From Clostridiales bacterium (lineage in GTDB: Bacteria > Bacillota > Clostridia > Clostridiales > Clostridiaceae): a stretch of 45,511 nucleotides of DNA. The translations under genes were made by a program, and so were the position numbers. The notes below the pieces were generated by a model that searched no databases, was not told the origin of the DNA, and was given only the letters and a program-made list of their open reading frames with translations. Below are positions 35,438 to 43,992 of the stretch, in pieces (the first letter of the stretch is position 1; the number at the start of each line of letters is the position of its first letter). The stretch covers positions 1 through 45,511 of the forward strand of contig JAAYOT010000237.1 of NCBI GenBank assembly GCA_012520205.1. Direction: 5' to 3'.

Positions 35438-35790
35438 CAAACAATAGATATTATATCCATTAATATAATATAAATCAATATATTTTTAAAAAAATATTAG
35501 AATTTTTTTAAAAAGAAATAATTGCTGTAACCATTGAAAACATTGAGCTAAGAAATGCATAGAAAAATACAAAGTTTAATAAAACAACACTGAAAGTTTA
35601 GTAATACTAAATAATTTTTATGTTATATTTTTGTGGAAAAATTCTGAAAAATTTGGTTTAAAAATCTAAAATCTTATGAAATAAGAAAATAAGTAGATTT
35701 TTATAAGATATCTTTCTTGATAAAATTAGTAAATTATGAGATAGTAGTTTATATTAACTAAGATAATTATGTAAATAGATAGGTGGTATA
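35438..35790. promoter_or_regulatory. AT-rich divergent intergenic region with a second ACTAAA palindrome
   Basis: The 465-base gap between the pot regulator and the GNAT gene holds no credible ORF. At 35597-35611 TTTAGTAATACTAAA repeats the ACTAAA dyad in the outward arrangement. The rest is AT-rich without a clear hairpin or RNA motif. Confidence 0.5.
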
Positions 35791-36828
35791 ATGGTTAAAA
35801 GGCATAACTTATACATAAGGCGGGGAAATAAAGTATACATACGAAATCCTCAATTAAAGGAGTTATCTTTTGTAGAAAAATTATGGGGAAATGAAGAAAG
35901 CATGAAGGATATTGGGGGAACTTACCTTTTTCCTAAGGAAAAGTGGGAAATGTTTTATAGGAAAATGGTTTATCCAACGGATGGAAAGAACTTCTTTTGC
36001 CTTATTTATGATTTGCAAGATAATCCTGTAGGAGAGGTTAGTTTTCATGGCTATAATTCTATAACTAAAGTAGCAAGAATAAATGTAAAGGTTCATTATA
36101 AATATAGAGGCCTTGGATATGGAAGTGAGGCCTTAAAGCTGCTCCTAGAATATTATTTTTGGAATTTTGGGGGAGAGGCAATTATTGATTCAGTAGATAC
36201 CAAGGAAGCTAAAAGACTATTTGAGAAATTGGGCTTCGAAGTTATAAATAAATTTAAGGATCAGGTAACTTATAAGTTAGAAAAAAGTAGATTTTCTGCT
36301 TACGATAAAAAGGATACTAAAGATGTTTACATATTATGCTATGATAATATGAATATTTTAGACTACTCAATAGCAGTAAAAATATTTAATACTGCAAACA
36401 CATTATTGAAAAGTAATTATTTTAATATTTCTTTGGTTTCAGATAAGAAAGAAGTAGTAACGGAAGGTAAAATACATTTCTATGTTGAACAAAGTTCTAA
36501 TGAAGTAATTAATGAAAAGAGTATTTTAATAATTCCGGGAAGTGATAGCAAAGAATCAAACTTGGACAAGTCTTATCTTATTAATTACATAAAAAAAGAA
36601 TACTTGAATAGCGATTATATTGTTTTGCCATCAAAGGAATTGAATTTCTTAAAGGAGTTTTTAGGGGGAGAAGTTTTAGAAGGGGATAATAATTTACTGG
36701 ATTATGGTAAAGTTATTATAGCTAGAGATTATAAAGAAAATATAAATGCCTGTATAAATATTATAAGAAATATTTTAGGTGAAGAAATTGCCTCAAGTAT
36801 TAAATCGCAGTTCATGGGAAATAGTTAA
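35791..36828 (+). CDS. GNAT acetyltransferase fused to a degenerate DJ-1/PfpI-like domain
   Basis: 345 residues. The N-terminal half (about 15-170) is a GNAT N-acetyltransferase; the acetyl-CoA loop is RGLGYGSEAL (R106 onward), followed by the usual FEKLGFEV. The C-terminal half (about 177-342) reads like the amidotransferase-like domain of GlxA/DJ-1 proteins: VYILCYDNMNILDY, then SILIIPGSD, then ACINIIRNILGEEIA as final helix. The nucleophile position (in YIVLPSKEL, about 276-284) has no Cys, so this half is probably a sensor, not an enzyme. GTG and ATG starts are near; ATG 35791 follows AGGTGG. Substrate unknown. Confidence 0.7.
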   Translation: MVKRHNLYIRRGNKVYIRNPQLKELSFVEKLWGNEESMKDIGGTYLFPKEKWEMFYRKMVYPTDGKNFFCLIYDLQDNPVGEVSFHGYNSITKVARINVKVHYKYRGLGYGSEALKLLLEYYFWNFGGEAIIDSVDTKEAKRLFEKLGFEVINKFKDQVTYKLEKSRFSAYDKKDTKDVYILCYDNMNILDYSIAVKIFNTANTLLKSNYFNISLVSDKKEVVTEGKIHFYVEQSSNEVINEKSILIIPGSDSKESNLDKSYLINYIKKEYLNSDYIVLPSKELNFLKEFLGGEVLEGDNNLLDYGKVIIARDYKENINACINIIRNILGEEIASSIKSQFMGNS

Positions 36829-36841
36829 GAGAGGCTTTTTT

Positions 36842-36897
36842 CAGTTCACAGTTCACAAGGCACGGTTCACAGTTGTGAGCTGTGCCTTGTGGGCTGT
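36842..36897. repeat. Eight heptad repeats folding into a 23-bp hairpin
   Basis: CAGTTCA, CAGTTCA, CAAGGCA, CGGTTCA, CAGTTGT, GAGCTGT, GCCTTGT, GGGCTGT: eight in-phase units. The arms 36849-36871 and 36874-36896 pair over 23 bases with four G-U pairs. It sits between the converging GNAT and exonuclease genes and probably serves as a shared terminator. Confidence 0.85.
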
Positions 36898-36904
36898 TAA
36901 AGTT

Positions 36905-37534
36905 TTATTTCTTCAAAAGGTTTGAAAAGTATCCAGGTCTTATTAGGCCTTTTTTTATACCTTGAATTACTAACAAATATGTAGCAGTGGTATCGAATCT
37001 TGCATCATGATAATTTCCACTTCCCTGGAAAAGATCATCAGCTTTTTTGATTATTTGATCTTCACTTATTTTTAGGAAATCTACAACTTCTGATAGTTTT
37101 GGATTTTTAATATTGCCGGAAGGGCTAGGGATTTTGCATATATTTTTGTAATAAGCCATTGTACAAAAAGTATTTTTTGGCTCCCACTTTTCTTCAATCA
37201 TTCCAGCGCCCCATAGCTGTTGTATTTCATGTTTTAAAAATTTTATATCAAATTGAACATTATGTCCAATTACAAAATCTGTTTCATAAAAATCAGGCAT
37301 AAATTCTTGTATAAAATCTATAAATTCGCGCCCATCAGATAATTCATATAATTTTTCAAGAGAAAAACCATGTACTGCTTCAGCACCTTCATCCATATTA
37401 TCTACAGTGAAAAAAAAGTTTTTTCCTATTGTTGTTTGTGGTTTAGAAGAAGCATCTACAAGTATATAGCTTAACTGGCATATGCTACCTGGTTTTATGC
37501 TAGTTGTTTCTGTATCAAAAAATAGTAATTTCAT
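36905..37534 (-). CDS. DnaQ-like 3'-5' exonuclease (DEDDh)
   Basis: 209 residues of the DnaQ/PolC exonuclease superfamily. Exo I is FDTETT (D7, E9), Exo II is IGHNVQFDIKFL, and Exo III is YHDARFDTTATYLL, giving the DEDDh set. It has no polymerase or helicase fused, so it may act in repair or RNA trimming. The ATG follows AGGAGG on the minus strand. Confidence 0.88.
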   Translation of the reverse strand: MKLLFFDTETTSIKPGSICQLSYILVDASSKPQTTIGKNFFFTVDNMDEGAEAVHGFSLEKLYELSDGREFIDFIQEFMPDFYETDFVIGHNVQFDIKFLKHEIQQLWGAGMIEEKWEPKNTFCTMAYYKNICKIPSPSGNIKNPKLSEVVDFLKISEDQIIKKADDLFQGSGNYHDARFDTTATYLLVIQGIKKGLIRPGYFSNLLKK

Positions 37535-37584
37535 TATATCCTCCTAAGGTACTTAGTTTACAAATTATATAATAACATAAATTA

Positions 37585-37643
37585 TAAAAAAATAACCAAT
37601 AGAAATAAATTTATCTATTGGTTATAAGATTTTAAAATCTTAT
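37585..37643 (-). terminator. Terminator of the arginase gene, with adjacent 20-bp palindrome
   Basis: AACCAATAGA (37594-37603) pairs with TCTATTGGTT (37614-37623) and is followed by a T-run on the minus strand. A perfect palindrome, ATAAGATTTT-AAAATCTTAT, lies beside it at 37624-37643. Confidence 0.8.
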
Positions 37644-37648
37644 TGTAG

Positions 37649-38590
37649 CTAAACCACTAAAGTATCAGCTGCTATCTCCATATTAGGTGTTTTATCCATT
37701 GATTTAGATATTATTTTTAATAATTCTAAACATATTTCAAGTGTTCTATTATTTTTATCTAGTAATGGATTAAATTCTACAAAATCCATTGCTTTAACTA
37801 AAGATGTACTAAGTACTCTCTCGATTATTTCTTTTCCCTCAGAAAAGGCTAGTCCATCTTTAACGGGAGTGCCTGTTCCAGGAACAATGAAAGAATCTAA
37901 ACTATCTATATCGAAACTAAAGTGTATATTATTTATATTTTTTGCATATAAGGCTTCAATTAATTCATCTAAAACTGTGCTTATGCCTTTTTCTTTAATG
38001 TCTTTCATTGTCCATACACTTAGATTATATTCCTTGATTAATTCTAATTCACCTAAATCTAAATCCCTACAGCCTAGTAAAAATACATTTTCAGGTTTTA
38101 CTTTTTGCCCTTGATAGAATAAATTAACTAAACTTTCATGACCTATTCCCATTGAAGCTGCTAAGGGCATTCCGTGAATATTACCACTAGGTGTAGTTTT
38201 GTCTGTATTTATATCGCCATGTGCATCTACCCAAACAACAGCAATATCTTTATTAAAAAACTTACTTGATCCAGCAATACTCCCTAAAGCTAGTGAATGG
38301 TCTCTCCCAATAACTAATGGGAGACTTGAACTTGATAAAGATTCATACACCTTAGAAGCTAATATAAAATTTGATCTTATAACTTCATCTAAATACTTCA
38401 TTTTTGCATTAGCTGTGTATTTATCCTTTGAAGAAACATTATTTACATGAACTTCGCCCATATCACAGACTAGGTGGCTTTGATTAAAGATATCTAGAAG
38501 GTTGTTCTCTCTTAAAACTTTTGGTCCTTTTTCAACACCAGGATTATCACATCCTAAAAATATTGGCATATCAATAATACTAATTTTCAT
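37649..38590 (-). CDS. rocF: Arginase
   Basis: 313 residues from ATG 38590, after GGAGG; a longer frame to 38629 lacks a ribosome site. The binuclear manganese motifs are intact: GRDHSLALGS, WVDAHGDINT and SFDIDSLDS. The arginase-specific SGNIHGMPLA, GIGHESLVN and PGTGTPV closely follow RocF of Bacillus, favouring arginase over agmatinase. It hydrolyses arginine to ornithine and urea. It stands alone with its own terminator, but near the pot operon, so ornithine could feed polyamine synthesis; that link is inference. Confidence 0.93.
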   Translation of the reverse strand: MKISIIDMPIFLGCDNPGVEKGPKVLRENNLLDIFNQSHLVCDMGEVHVNNVSSKDKYTANAKMKYLDEVIRSNFILASKVYESLSSSSLPLVIGRDHSLALGSIAGSSKFFNKDIAVVWVDAHGDINTDKTTPSGNIHGMPLAASMGIGHESLVNLFYQGQKVKPENVFLLGCRDLDLGELELIKEYNLSVWTMKDIKEKGISTVLDELIEALYAKNINNIHFSFDIDSLDSFIVPGTGTPVKDGLAFSEGKEIIERVLSTSLVKAMDFVEFNPLLDKNNRTLEICLELLKIISKSMDKTPNMEIAADTLVV

Positions 38591-38747
38591 AAAACAAACC
38601 TCCAAATAGAAAAAATTTTGGTAAATCATTGGGCAATTTATATATTAATTCTTAATAGTTAAGTTGTAAATAGAAATTCCTTGGAGTTTATTACGAAAAT
38701 ATTAAATTTTTGCTAAAATACTAAAATAAATGTCTATATAAATCAAA

Positions 38748-38787
38748 AACTACTAAAACTAACTATAAAGTATATGTTTTAGTAGTT
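38748..38787 (-). terminator. Terminator of the BofC-like gene
   Basis: AACTACTAAAAC pairs perfectly with GTTTTAGTAGTT; on the minus strand TTTTTG follows. Confidence 0.82.
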
Positions 38788-38803
38788 AAAATTTTTATTA
38801 TTT

Positions 38804-39418
38804 TTAAGAAACCATTTCACTTAATTTAATTAATGCTTCGTCTTTTGTATCAAAGAAAAATTCATTGTTCTTTATTGCTTCTTGATCTATCTCAGGAAGA
38901 TTATTTAGTGGCTTATATTCAGTATAAACCTTTTTTTCATCTTCGATTACTTTTCCGTTTTCATCAGTTTTAAATATACTGATATAGCCTTCCTCAGCCC
39001 CTAGATAATATTTATTTGGTTCCAAAGTGGTGGAGTTTACTTCTTCTGATCTTGTATATAGTATTTTAGAATCATTCCATTCAGAAAGTTTATATCCTAC
39101 TTTAGACAATTCTTCACTTAAGGAATCAAGGCTAAGGCTGCCATCTAAGTTTAATATGCTTTTTAAATTTGATAAGCTCTCAGAAAAATCTATATTATCT
39201 AAAGTTTTAAGAGTTACTAAAATATCTTCGTCTAAATAATTGGAAGTTTCGCTATAAACTGTTTTGTTATTATGGTTACTATCTTTAACTCTATAGCTTG
39301 GATTTGTAAGATAGTCGGATACAAAGTAGCTTACTAAGAAACAAATAACAAATAAAGAAATAATAAATATTGCTAGAGATACTTTCTTTTTTAATGTGCT
39401 AAATTTATTATTATTCAT
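38804..39418 (-). CDS. Membrane-anchored protein with a BofC C-terminal-like domain
   Basis: 204 residues from ATG 39418, chosen because GAGGTGAT is upstream; the frame continues to 39526 but without a ribosome site. A basic head precedes one hydrophobic segment (about 14-35), then an extracytoplasmic part. The C-terminal 75 residues (YYLGAEEGYISIFKTDENGK, then LPEIDQEAIK) resemble the BofC C-terminal domain, found in clostridial single-pass proteins and in the sigma-K checkpoint protein BofC. The match is by eye only. Divergent from the LCP gene. Confidence 0.6.
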   Translation of the reverse strand: MNNNKFSTLKKKVSLAIFIISLFVICFLVSYFVSDYLTNPSYRVKDSNHNNKTVYSETSNYLDEDILVTLKTLDNIDFSESLSNLKSILNLDGSLSLDSLSEELSKVGYKLSEWNDSKILYTRSEEVNSTTLEPNKYYLGAEEGYISIFKTDENGKVIEDEKKVYTEYKPLNNLPEIDQEAIKNNEFFFDTKDEALIKLSEMVS

Positions 39419-39519
39419 AAAATCACCTCGTATTTGAATTATTAACAAAAAAATTAAAAAATAAACATAAAAATGCATAAAAAGCATTAATTTATAAGAA
39501 AAAAATATATAATTAAAAA

Positions 39520-39548
39520 TTGACATAAAATTGTAATGAAATTATTAT
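39520..39548 (+). promoter_or_regulatory. Promoter of the LCP gene
   Basis: TTGACA (39520-39525), 17-base spacer, TATTAT (39543-39548). Confidence 0.75.
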
Positions 39549-39626
39549 CATAATTTGATAAAATATTTATTATGTTGTGAAATAATATTATTATTCCTAA
39601 GACATTAATTAGGGGAGGAGTAAAAA

Positions 39627-41078
39627 ATGAATAGTGAAAATTTAGATAGTGGTAAAAATAAAAGAGGTAAAAAGAAGAGAAGAATGGGGAAAAAGAAGAA
39701 AATTGTCTTAACATCCATTTTTGTTATATTGTTGGCTTTACTAATAGGGGGAATAGCTGTTTATAATAACTTTAGGAATAAAGTTTATGATGAATACGTT
39801 CCAGAGGAAAAGAAGGAAGAAAGTTATACTGAAGTTGATGGAATAACAAATGTTTTATTGATTGGAACGGACGGTAGAACATTAGATGAGCCTTCAAGAT
39901 CTGATTCGATAATTATAGCAACCTTGGATAATAATAATAAAAAAATAAAGTTATCTTCTATTATGAGGGATACATTAGTATACATTCCTGGTTATGATGA
40001 ATATAAAATTAACACTGCATTTTACTTAGGCAGCTTAGAGGAAGATGAAAAAGGTAATCCAAAGGGTGCAGAAGGTGGAGCTGCACTTTTAATGAAAACA
40101 ATAGAAGAAAATTTCAATTTACACTTAGATAAATATGTAATAGTTAATTTCTGGGGGTTTGAAGATATTATAGAAGAACTTGGTGGAATAGACGTAGAAG
40201 TAAAAGACTATGAAATAGATGAAGTTAATAAATATATTGGAGAAGCAACTGGCTTAAATTCACCTTTATTAACAGAGCCTGGTTTTCAACATTTAAATGG
40301 ACAACAAGCTTTAGCTTATGCCAGAATTAGATATGTTGGGAATGGTGGTTTTGAAAGAGCAGAAAGACAAAATAGAGTTTTATCAGAAGTAGCAAAGAAA
40401 TTTAGAAAAATTAATCCATTAAAATATGTTAGCTTAGCTAATACAGTAGCTGATTATGTAAGAACAAATATAGATATACCAGATGCCCTAAATTTAGCTT
40501 ATACAATATATAAACTTCCATCACTTAATATAGAACAGCTTCAAATACCACAAAATGAGTTGATAGCTGGAGATCGTCCTTTTAAAGATAAGGGATGGAG
40601 CTTATTAATTGATTTTGAGCAAAATTCAAAGGTATTATATGATTTTATATTTAATGACAAATTGCCAAATGTTGAAGAATTTGATTTATTTGCAGTAGAA
40701 AGTATTGCTGCGCAATACAATGCAGAAGAAGCAGCATATAATGCTATATATAATATAAATCCTGAAGATTATGATGATAGGGATAAAGAGCCTACTGTAG
40801 ATCCTAATAAAAATAAAGAGGAAAAGAAAGAGGAGGCTCCTGTAAATGAAGGTGAAGAAAATTCAACTGAAGAAAATAATAATGGTTCAACTCCTAATAA
40901 TTTAGAAGAAAATAATGAGGAGCCAGATATAAATAATGAAACTAATAATGGTTCTTCACAGGATCAGAATGTAGAAAATCCTACTAATCCTGATCTTCCT
41001 AATAATAGTGACCATAACACTAATACTAATACAAATCCGGTTAATCCAACTAATGTTGCGGATGAACAGCAGAGTTAG
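39627..41078 (+). CDS. LytR-CpsA-Psr (LCP) family cell-wall ligase
   Basis: 483 residues. A very basic cytoplasmic head (about 1-28) precedes one membrane segment (about 29-50). The LCP domain (about 70-330) shows LLIGTDGR, the SRSDSIIIATL acidic site, KLSSIMRDTLVYIPG and GFERAERQNRVL, all typical of enzymes that transfer undecaprenyl-linked glycopolymers to peptidoglycan. The last 100 residues are an Asn/Glu/Pro-rich disordered tail, longer than in most relatives. The ATG follows GGGGAGGAG. Divergent from the BofC-like gene. Confidence 0.9.
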   Translation: MNSENLDSGKNKRGKKKRRMGKKKKIVLTSIFVILLALLIGGIAVYNNFRNKVYDEYVPEEKKEESYTEVDGITNVLLIGTDGRTLDEPSRSDSIIIATLDNNNKKIKLSSIMRDTLVYIPGYDEYKINTAFYLGSLEEDEKGNPKGAEGGAALLMKTIEENFNLHLDKYVIVNFWGFEDIIEELGGIDVEVKDYEIDEVNKYIGEATGLNSPLLTEPGFQHLNGQQALAYARIRYVGNGGFERAERQNRVLSEVAKKFRKINPLKYVSLANTVADYVRTNIDIPDALNLAYTIYKLPSLNIEQLQIPQNELIAGDRPFKDKGWSLLIDFEQNSKVLYDFIFNDKLPNVEEFDLFAVESIAAQYNAEEAAYNAIYNINPEDYDDRDKEPTVDPNKNKEEKKEEAPVNEGEENSTEENNNGSTPNNLEENNEEPDINNETNNGSSQDQNVENPTNPDLPNNSDHNTNTNTNPVNPTNVADEQQS

Positions 41079-41120
41079 AATATAAAAAATATATTAGTAA
41101 ATAAATTTTGTGACTAATAG

Positions 41121-41167
41121 TTCACAGTTAAACTACATTTCTATAATTGATGTATTTTAACTGTGAA
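41121..41167 (+). terminator. Inverted repeat ending the LCP transcription unit
   Basis: Arms 41121-41137 and 41151-41167 (16 of 17 paired, including TTCACAGTTAAA) form a stem; TTTCTTTT follows. The TTCACAG element also occurs in the heptad repeat at 36842. Confidence 0.7.
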
Positions 41168-41241
41168 TTTCTTTTAAGATATTATATGCTTAGTGAAAAT
41201 AGCTATTTAATACAAATAAAAGTAGTTAATTTTCACAATTA

Positions 41242-41250
41242 TGGTATAAT
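41242..41250 (+). promoter_or_regulatory. Extended -10 for the S2P-like gene
   Basis: TGGTATAAT, with TATAAT at 41245-41250; no good -35. It is 26 bases before the ATG. Confidence 0.6.
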
Positions 41251-41275
41251 ACTAAATATATATAAGGAGGGAAAT

Positions 41276-41914
41276 ATGAATAATTTTTTATTAGAAAAAA
41301 TTTTAATTATTCCGGGGATATTAATTGCATTTACAGTGCAAGGCTATGCAAAGGCAAAAATGGCAGATAAATTAGGTGATAAAACACCAAGATTTCAAGG
41401 AAGGTTAAGTTTTAATCCATTAGATCATATAGATATTATGGGATTTATTATGATATTACTTGCAGGCTTTGGATGGACAAAACCTGTAGAAACTAATCCA
41501 AGTGCCTATAAAAATGGATATAAAGATGCTGTAAAAGTTACTTATGCATCATTATTTTCAACTTTAATAGTGGCATTTATATTTACATTTATATATACTT
41601 TGTGGCTAAAGTTAGGGATATATTTAAATATATCTAGTTTTATGATTATAACTCTTGCCCTTAGTTATATAATACAAATAAATATAAACTTATTTATATT
41701 TAACTTATTACCATTACCAGGTCTAGCGGGTTTTGATTTATTTAGATACTTAAGTCCTAGAAATTTTTATAAGTATTCAGGAATGATATATCAATATCAG
41801 CTTTTTATTTTGGTAGGAGTAGTACTTTTAGGTAAGTATATTTTAGATATTCCATCAAGATTAATCCTAGGGTTATTTTTAAAAATAGCTGGACTATTTT
41901 TGGGAATAATTTAA
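41276..41914 (+). CDS. Site-2-protease (M50) homologue lacking the active-site residues
   Basis: 212 residues from ATG 41276 after AAGGAGGG; the upstream open frame from 41147 overlaps a terminator and is rejected. About five membrane segments. The family framework is clear: KMADKLGDKTPRFQGRLSFN, then NPLDHIDIMGFIMIL and FGWTKPVETNP match bacterial S2P proteins closely. But the zinc site HExxH is QGYAK (residues 22-26), and the second metal motif PPLDGG is PGLAGF, losing its Asp (A151). All visible zinc ligands are gone, so it cannot be a normal protease. Possible regulator or chaperone. Confidence 0.85.
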   Translation: MNNFLLEKILIIPGILIAFTVQGYAKAKMADKLGDKTPRFQGRLSFNPLDHIDIMGFIMILLAGFGWTKPVETNPSAYKNGYKDAVKVTYASLFSTLIVAFIFTFIYTLWLKLGIYLNISSFMIITLALSYIIQININLFIFNLLPLPGLAGFDLFRYLSPRNFYKYSGMIYQYQLFILVGVVLLGKYILDIPSRLILGLFLKIAGLFLGII

Positions 41915-41939
41915 AGATGGCAAATACTAAATAAATTTC

Positions 41940-41968
41940 TTGCAATAATTTACCTACTTATGTATAAT
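41940..41968 (+). promoter_or_regulatory. Promoter of the argS leader
   Basis: TTGCAA (41940-41945), 17-base spacer, TATAAT (41963-41968). Transcription should start near 41975. Confidence 0.75.
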
Positions 41969-41984
41969 TAGCTTGGTAAAAATC

Positions 41985-42208
41985 AATATTAATAATATCG
42001 GTGAGAAGAAGAGTAGTGTAATAGATGCTTTTAGCGAGTAAGGGATGGTGTGAGCCTTATAAGATATATTACATGAAGAGAGCCTTTGAGATAACTATTT
42101 ATAGTCGTATTGCTGCGTTAAAGCTTTGAGTGGCATTTTATGCAATTAGAGTGGTACCGCGGAACACTATCCGTCTCTTATATATTTAAGAGGGGGATTT
42201 TTTATTTT
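41985..42208 (+). promoter_or_regulatory. T-box riboswitch controlling argS
   Basis: A leader of about 220 bases with T-box landmarks: GGTGAGAAGAAGAG at stem I, AGCGAGTAAGGGATGG in the apical region, and the T-box sequence AGAGTGGTACCGCGG (42148-42162). A terminator follows (ATCC and CTCTTA paired with TAAGAG and GGAT, 42169-42198, then T-run). The likely specifier is AGA (Arg) in TGAAGAGAGCC near 42075. Uncharged tRNA-Arg should stabilise the antiterminator and switch argS on. Confidence 0.92.
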
Positions 42209-42240
42209 TAAGAATATATTATTAATTTAAGGAGGAAAAA

Positions 42241-43932
42241 ATGGATTATAAAAAGATAATAGCAGAATTATTAAATAAAGAAATAGATCTTGATATTGAA
42301 ACAATAGAAAATTTAATTGAGATTCCACCTAAACCAGAAATGGGGGATTATGCTTTTCCTTGTTTCCAATTAGCTAAAACTTTTAGAAAAGCACCTAATA
42401 TGATTTCAGAAGAATTAGTTTCTAAGTTAGATAAGAATGGATTTGAGAAAATAATTAATGTTGGACCTTATGTAAACTTCTTTGTAGATAAAAGTGTATT
42501 TACTAAGAATGCAATTGAAAGAATCCTTAAAGAGGGAGATGAATATGGTTCATCTAATATTGGGGAAGGGAAAACAGTTTGTGTTGAATATTCTTCACCT
42601 AATATTGCAAAGCCATTCCATGTAGGGCATTTATTCACAACAGCTATTGGTAATTCTCTATACAAATTATTCAAAAAAGAAGGATATGAAGTTCAAGGGT
42701 TAAATCACCTAGGAGACTGGGGAACACAATTTGGTAAACTAATTTCTGCCTATAAGAGATGGGGAAAGGAAGAAGCTTTAGAAGAAAATGCAATAAATGA
42801 ACTTTTAAGAATATATGTTAAATTCCATGAAGAAGCAGAAAAGGATAATTCATTAGAAGATGAAGCTAGGGCATACTTTAAGGCTTTAGAGGATGGAAAT
42901 GAAGAAGCAACAGAATTATGGAAGAGATTTAGAGATTTAAGTTTAAAAGAATTCTCAAGAATATATGAAATATTTAATGTAAAATTTGATTCCTATGCAG
43001 GAGAAGCCTTCTATAACGACAAAATGGATTCAGTTGTAAATGAACTTAAAGAAAAAGGCCTGTTAGTTGAAAGTAATGGAGCACAAGTTGTTATGCTGGA
43101 TGAGTATAATATGCCTCCATGTATAGTATTAAAGGCAGATGGTGCTTCTATATATGCAACTAGAGATTTAGCAGCTGCTATGTATAGAAAGAAAACTTAC
43201 GATTTCCATAAGTCTATTTACGTAGTTGGCTTGCCTCAAACCCTACATTTTAAACAAGTATTCAAGGTATTAGAACTTGCTGGTCATGAATGGGCAAAAG
43301 ATTGTATTCATGTTGGATTTGGAACGGTAAAATCAGCAACGGGTAAAATGTCAACAAGAAAGGGAGAAATGATTTTATTAGATGATTTAATAAATGAAGC
43401 TGTAGAAAAATCCCTAGAAGTTATTAATGAAAAAAATCCTAAATTAGAAAATAAAGAAGAAGTTGCTAAGAAGATTGGAATTGGATCCATATTATTCACA
43501 TATCTTAAAAATTCAAGAGAAAAAGATATTATATTTGATTGGAAGGAAATACTTTCATTTGATGGAGAAACTGGTCCATATGTACAATATTCTTATGCAA
43601 GAGCTAATAGCATTTTAGCAAGAACTGGAGAAATTAAAGGAGAAGCAGATTATTCAAAACTTAGTTCAAAAGAAGAATTTGAACTAGTTAAAACTTTAGA
43701 AAGCTTTGAAAAGCAAATACATTTAGCAACAGAAAAGTTAGAGCCTTCTGTAGTTACAAGATATGCAATTGAGGTGGCTAAAGATTTTAATAAATTCTAT
43801 AATTCACACTCAGTATTAAATTTAGAAGATGAGGAATTAAAACTTGCAAGAATAAACCTAGTTAAATCTACATGCCAAGTTATAAAAAATTCCCTAGCCC
43901 TATTAGGAATAGAAGTAGTTGAAAAAATGTAA
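42241..43932 (+). CDS. argS: Arginyl-tRNA synthetase
   Basis: 563 residues, class I synthetase. The N-terminal Add-1 domain (1-90) recognises the tRNA D-loop. The HIGH motif is HVGH (127-130) in [14 protein letters not shown], and the KMSKS loop is KMSTRKG (K369 onward). The C-terminal DALR anticodon-binding domain follows (about 450-563). It charges tRNA-Arg. The ATG follows AAGGAGG. A T-box upstream links expression to tRNA-Arg charging. Confidence 0.97.
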   Translation: MDYKKIIAELLNKEIDLDIETIENLIEIPPKPEMGDYAFPCFQLAKTFRKAPNMISEELVSKLDKNGFEKIINVGPYVNFFVDKSVFTKNAIERILKEGDEYGSSNIGEGKTVCVEYSSPNIAKPFHVGHLFTTAIGNSLYKLFKKEGYEVQGLNHLGDWGTQFGKLISAYKRWGKEEALEENAINELLRIYVKFHEEAEKDNSLEDEARAYFKALEDGNEEATELWKRFRDLSLKEFSRIYEIFNVKFDSYAGEAFYNDKMDSVVNELKEKGLLVESNGAQVVMLDEYNMPPCIVLKADGASIYATRDLAAAMYRKKTYDFHKSIYVVGLPQTLHFKQVFKVLELAGHEWAKDCIHVGFGTVKSATGKMSTRKGEMILLDDLINEAVEKSLEVINEKNPKLENKEEVAKKIGIGSILFTYLKNSREKDIIFDWKEILSFDGETGPYVQYSYARANSILARTGEIKGEADYSKLSSKEEFELVKTLESFEKQIHLATEKLEPSVVTRYAIEVAKDFNKFYNSHSVLNLEDEELKLARINLVKSTCQVIKNSLALLGIEVVEKM

Positions 43933-43934
43933 TG

Positions 43935-43990
43935 AAAAGGTGCTGTGGCGCAATTAAAAGTTTTAATTGTGTTCCGGCACCTTTTATAAT
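43935..43990. terminator. Terminator of argS
   Basis: AAAAGGTGC (43935-43943) pairs with GCACCTTTT (43977-43985); a second inner stem (CAATTAAAA with TTTTAATTG) lies in the loop. It ends argS and, on the minus strand, the small Cys-rich gene. Confidence 0.85.
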
Positions 43991-43992
43991 TA

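Noticed and set aside
41147-41275. N-terminal extension of the S2P-like protein
   Set aside because: It overlaps the inverted-repeat terminator and the promoter, and the AAGGAGGG site fixes the start at 41276.
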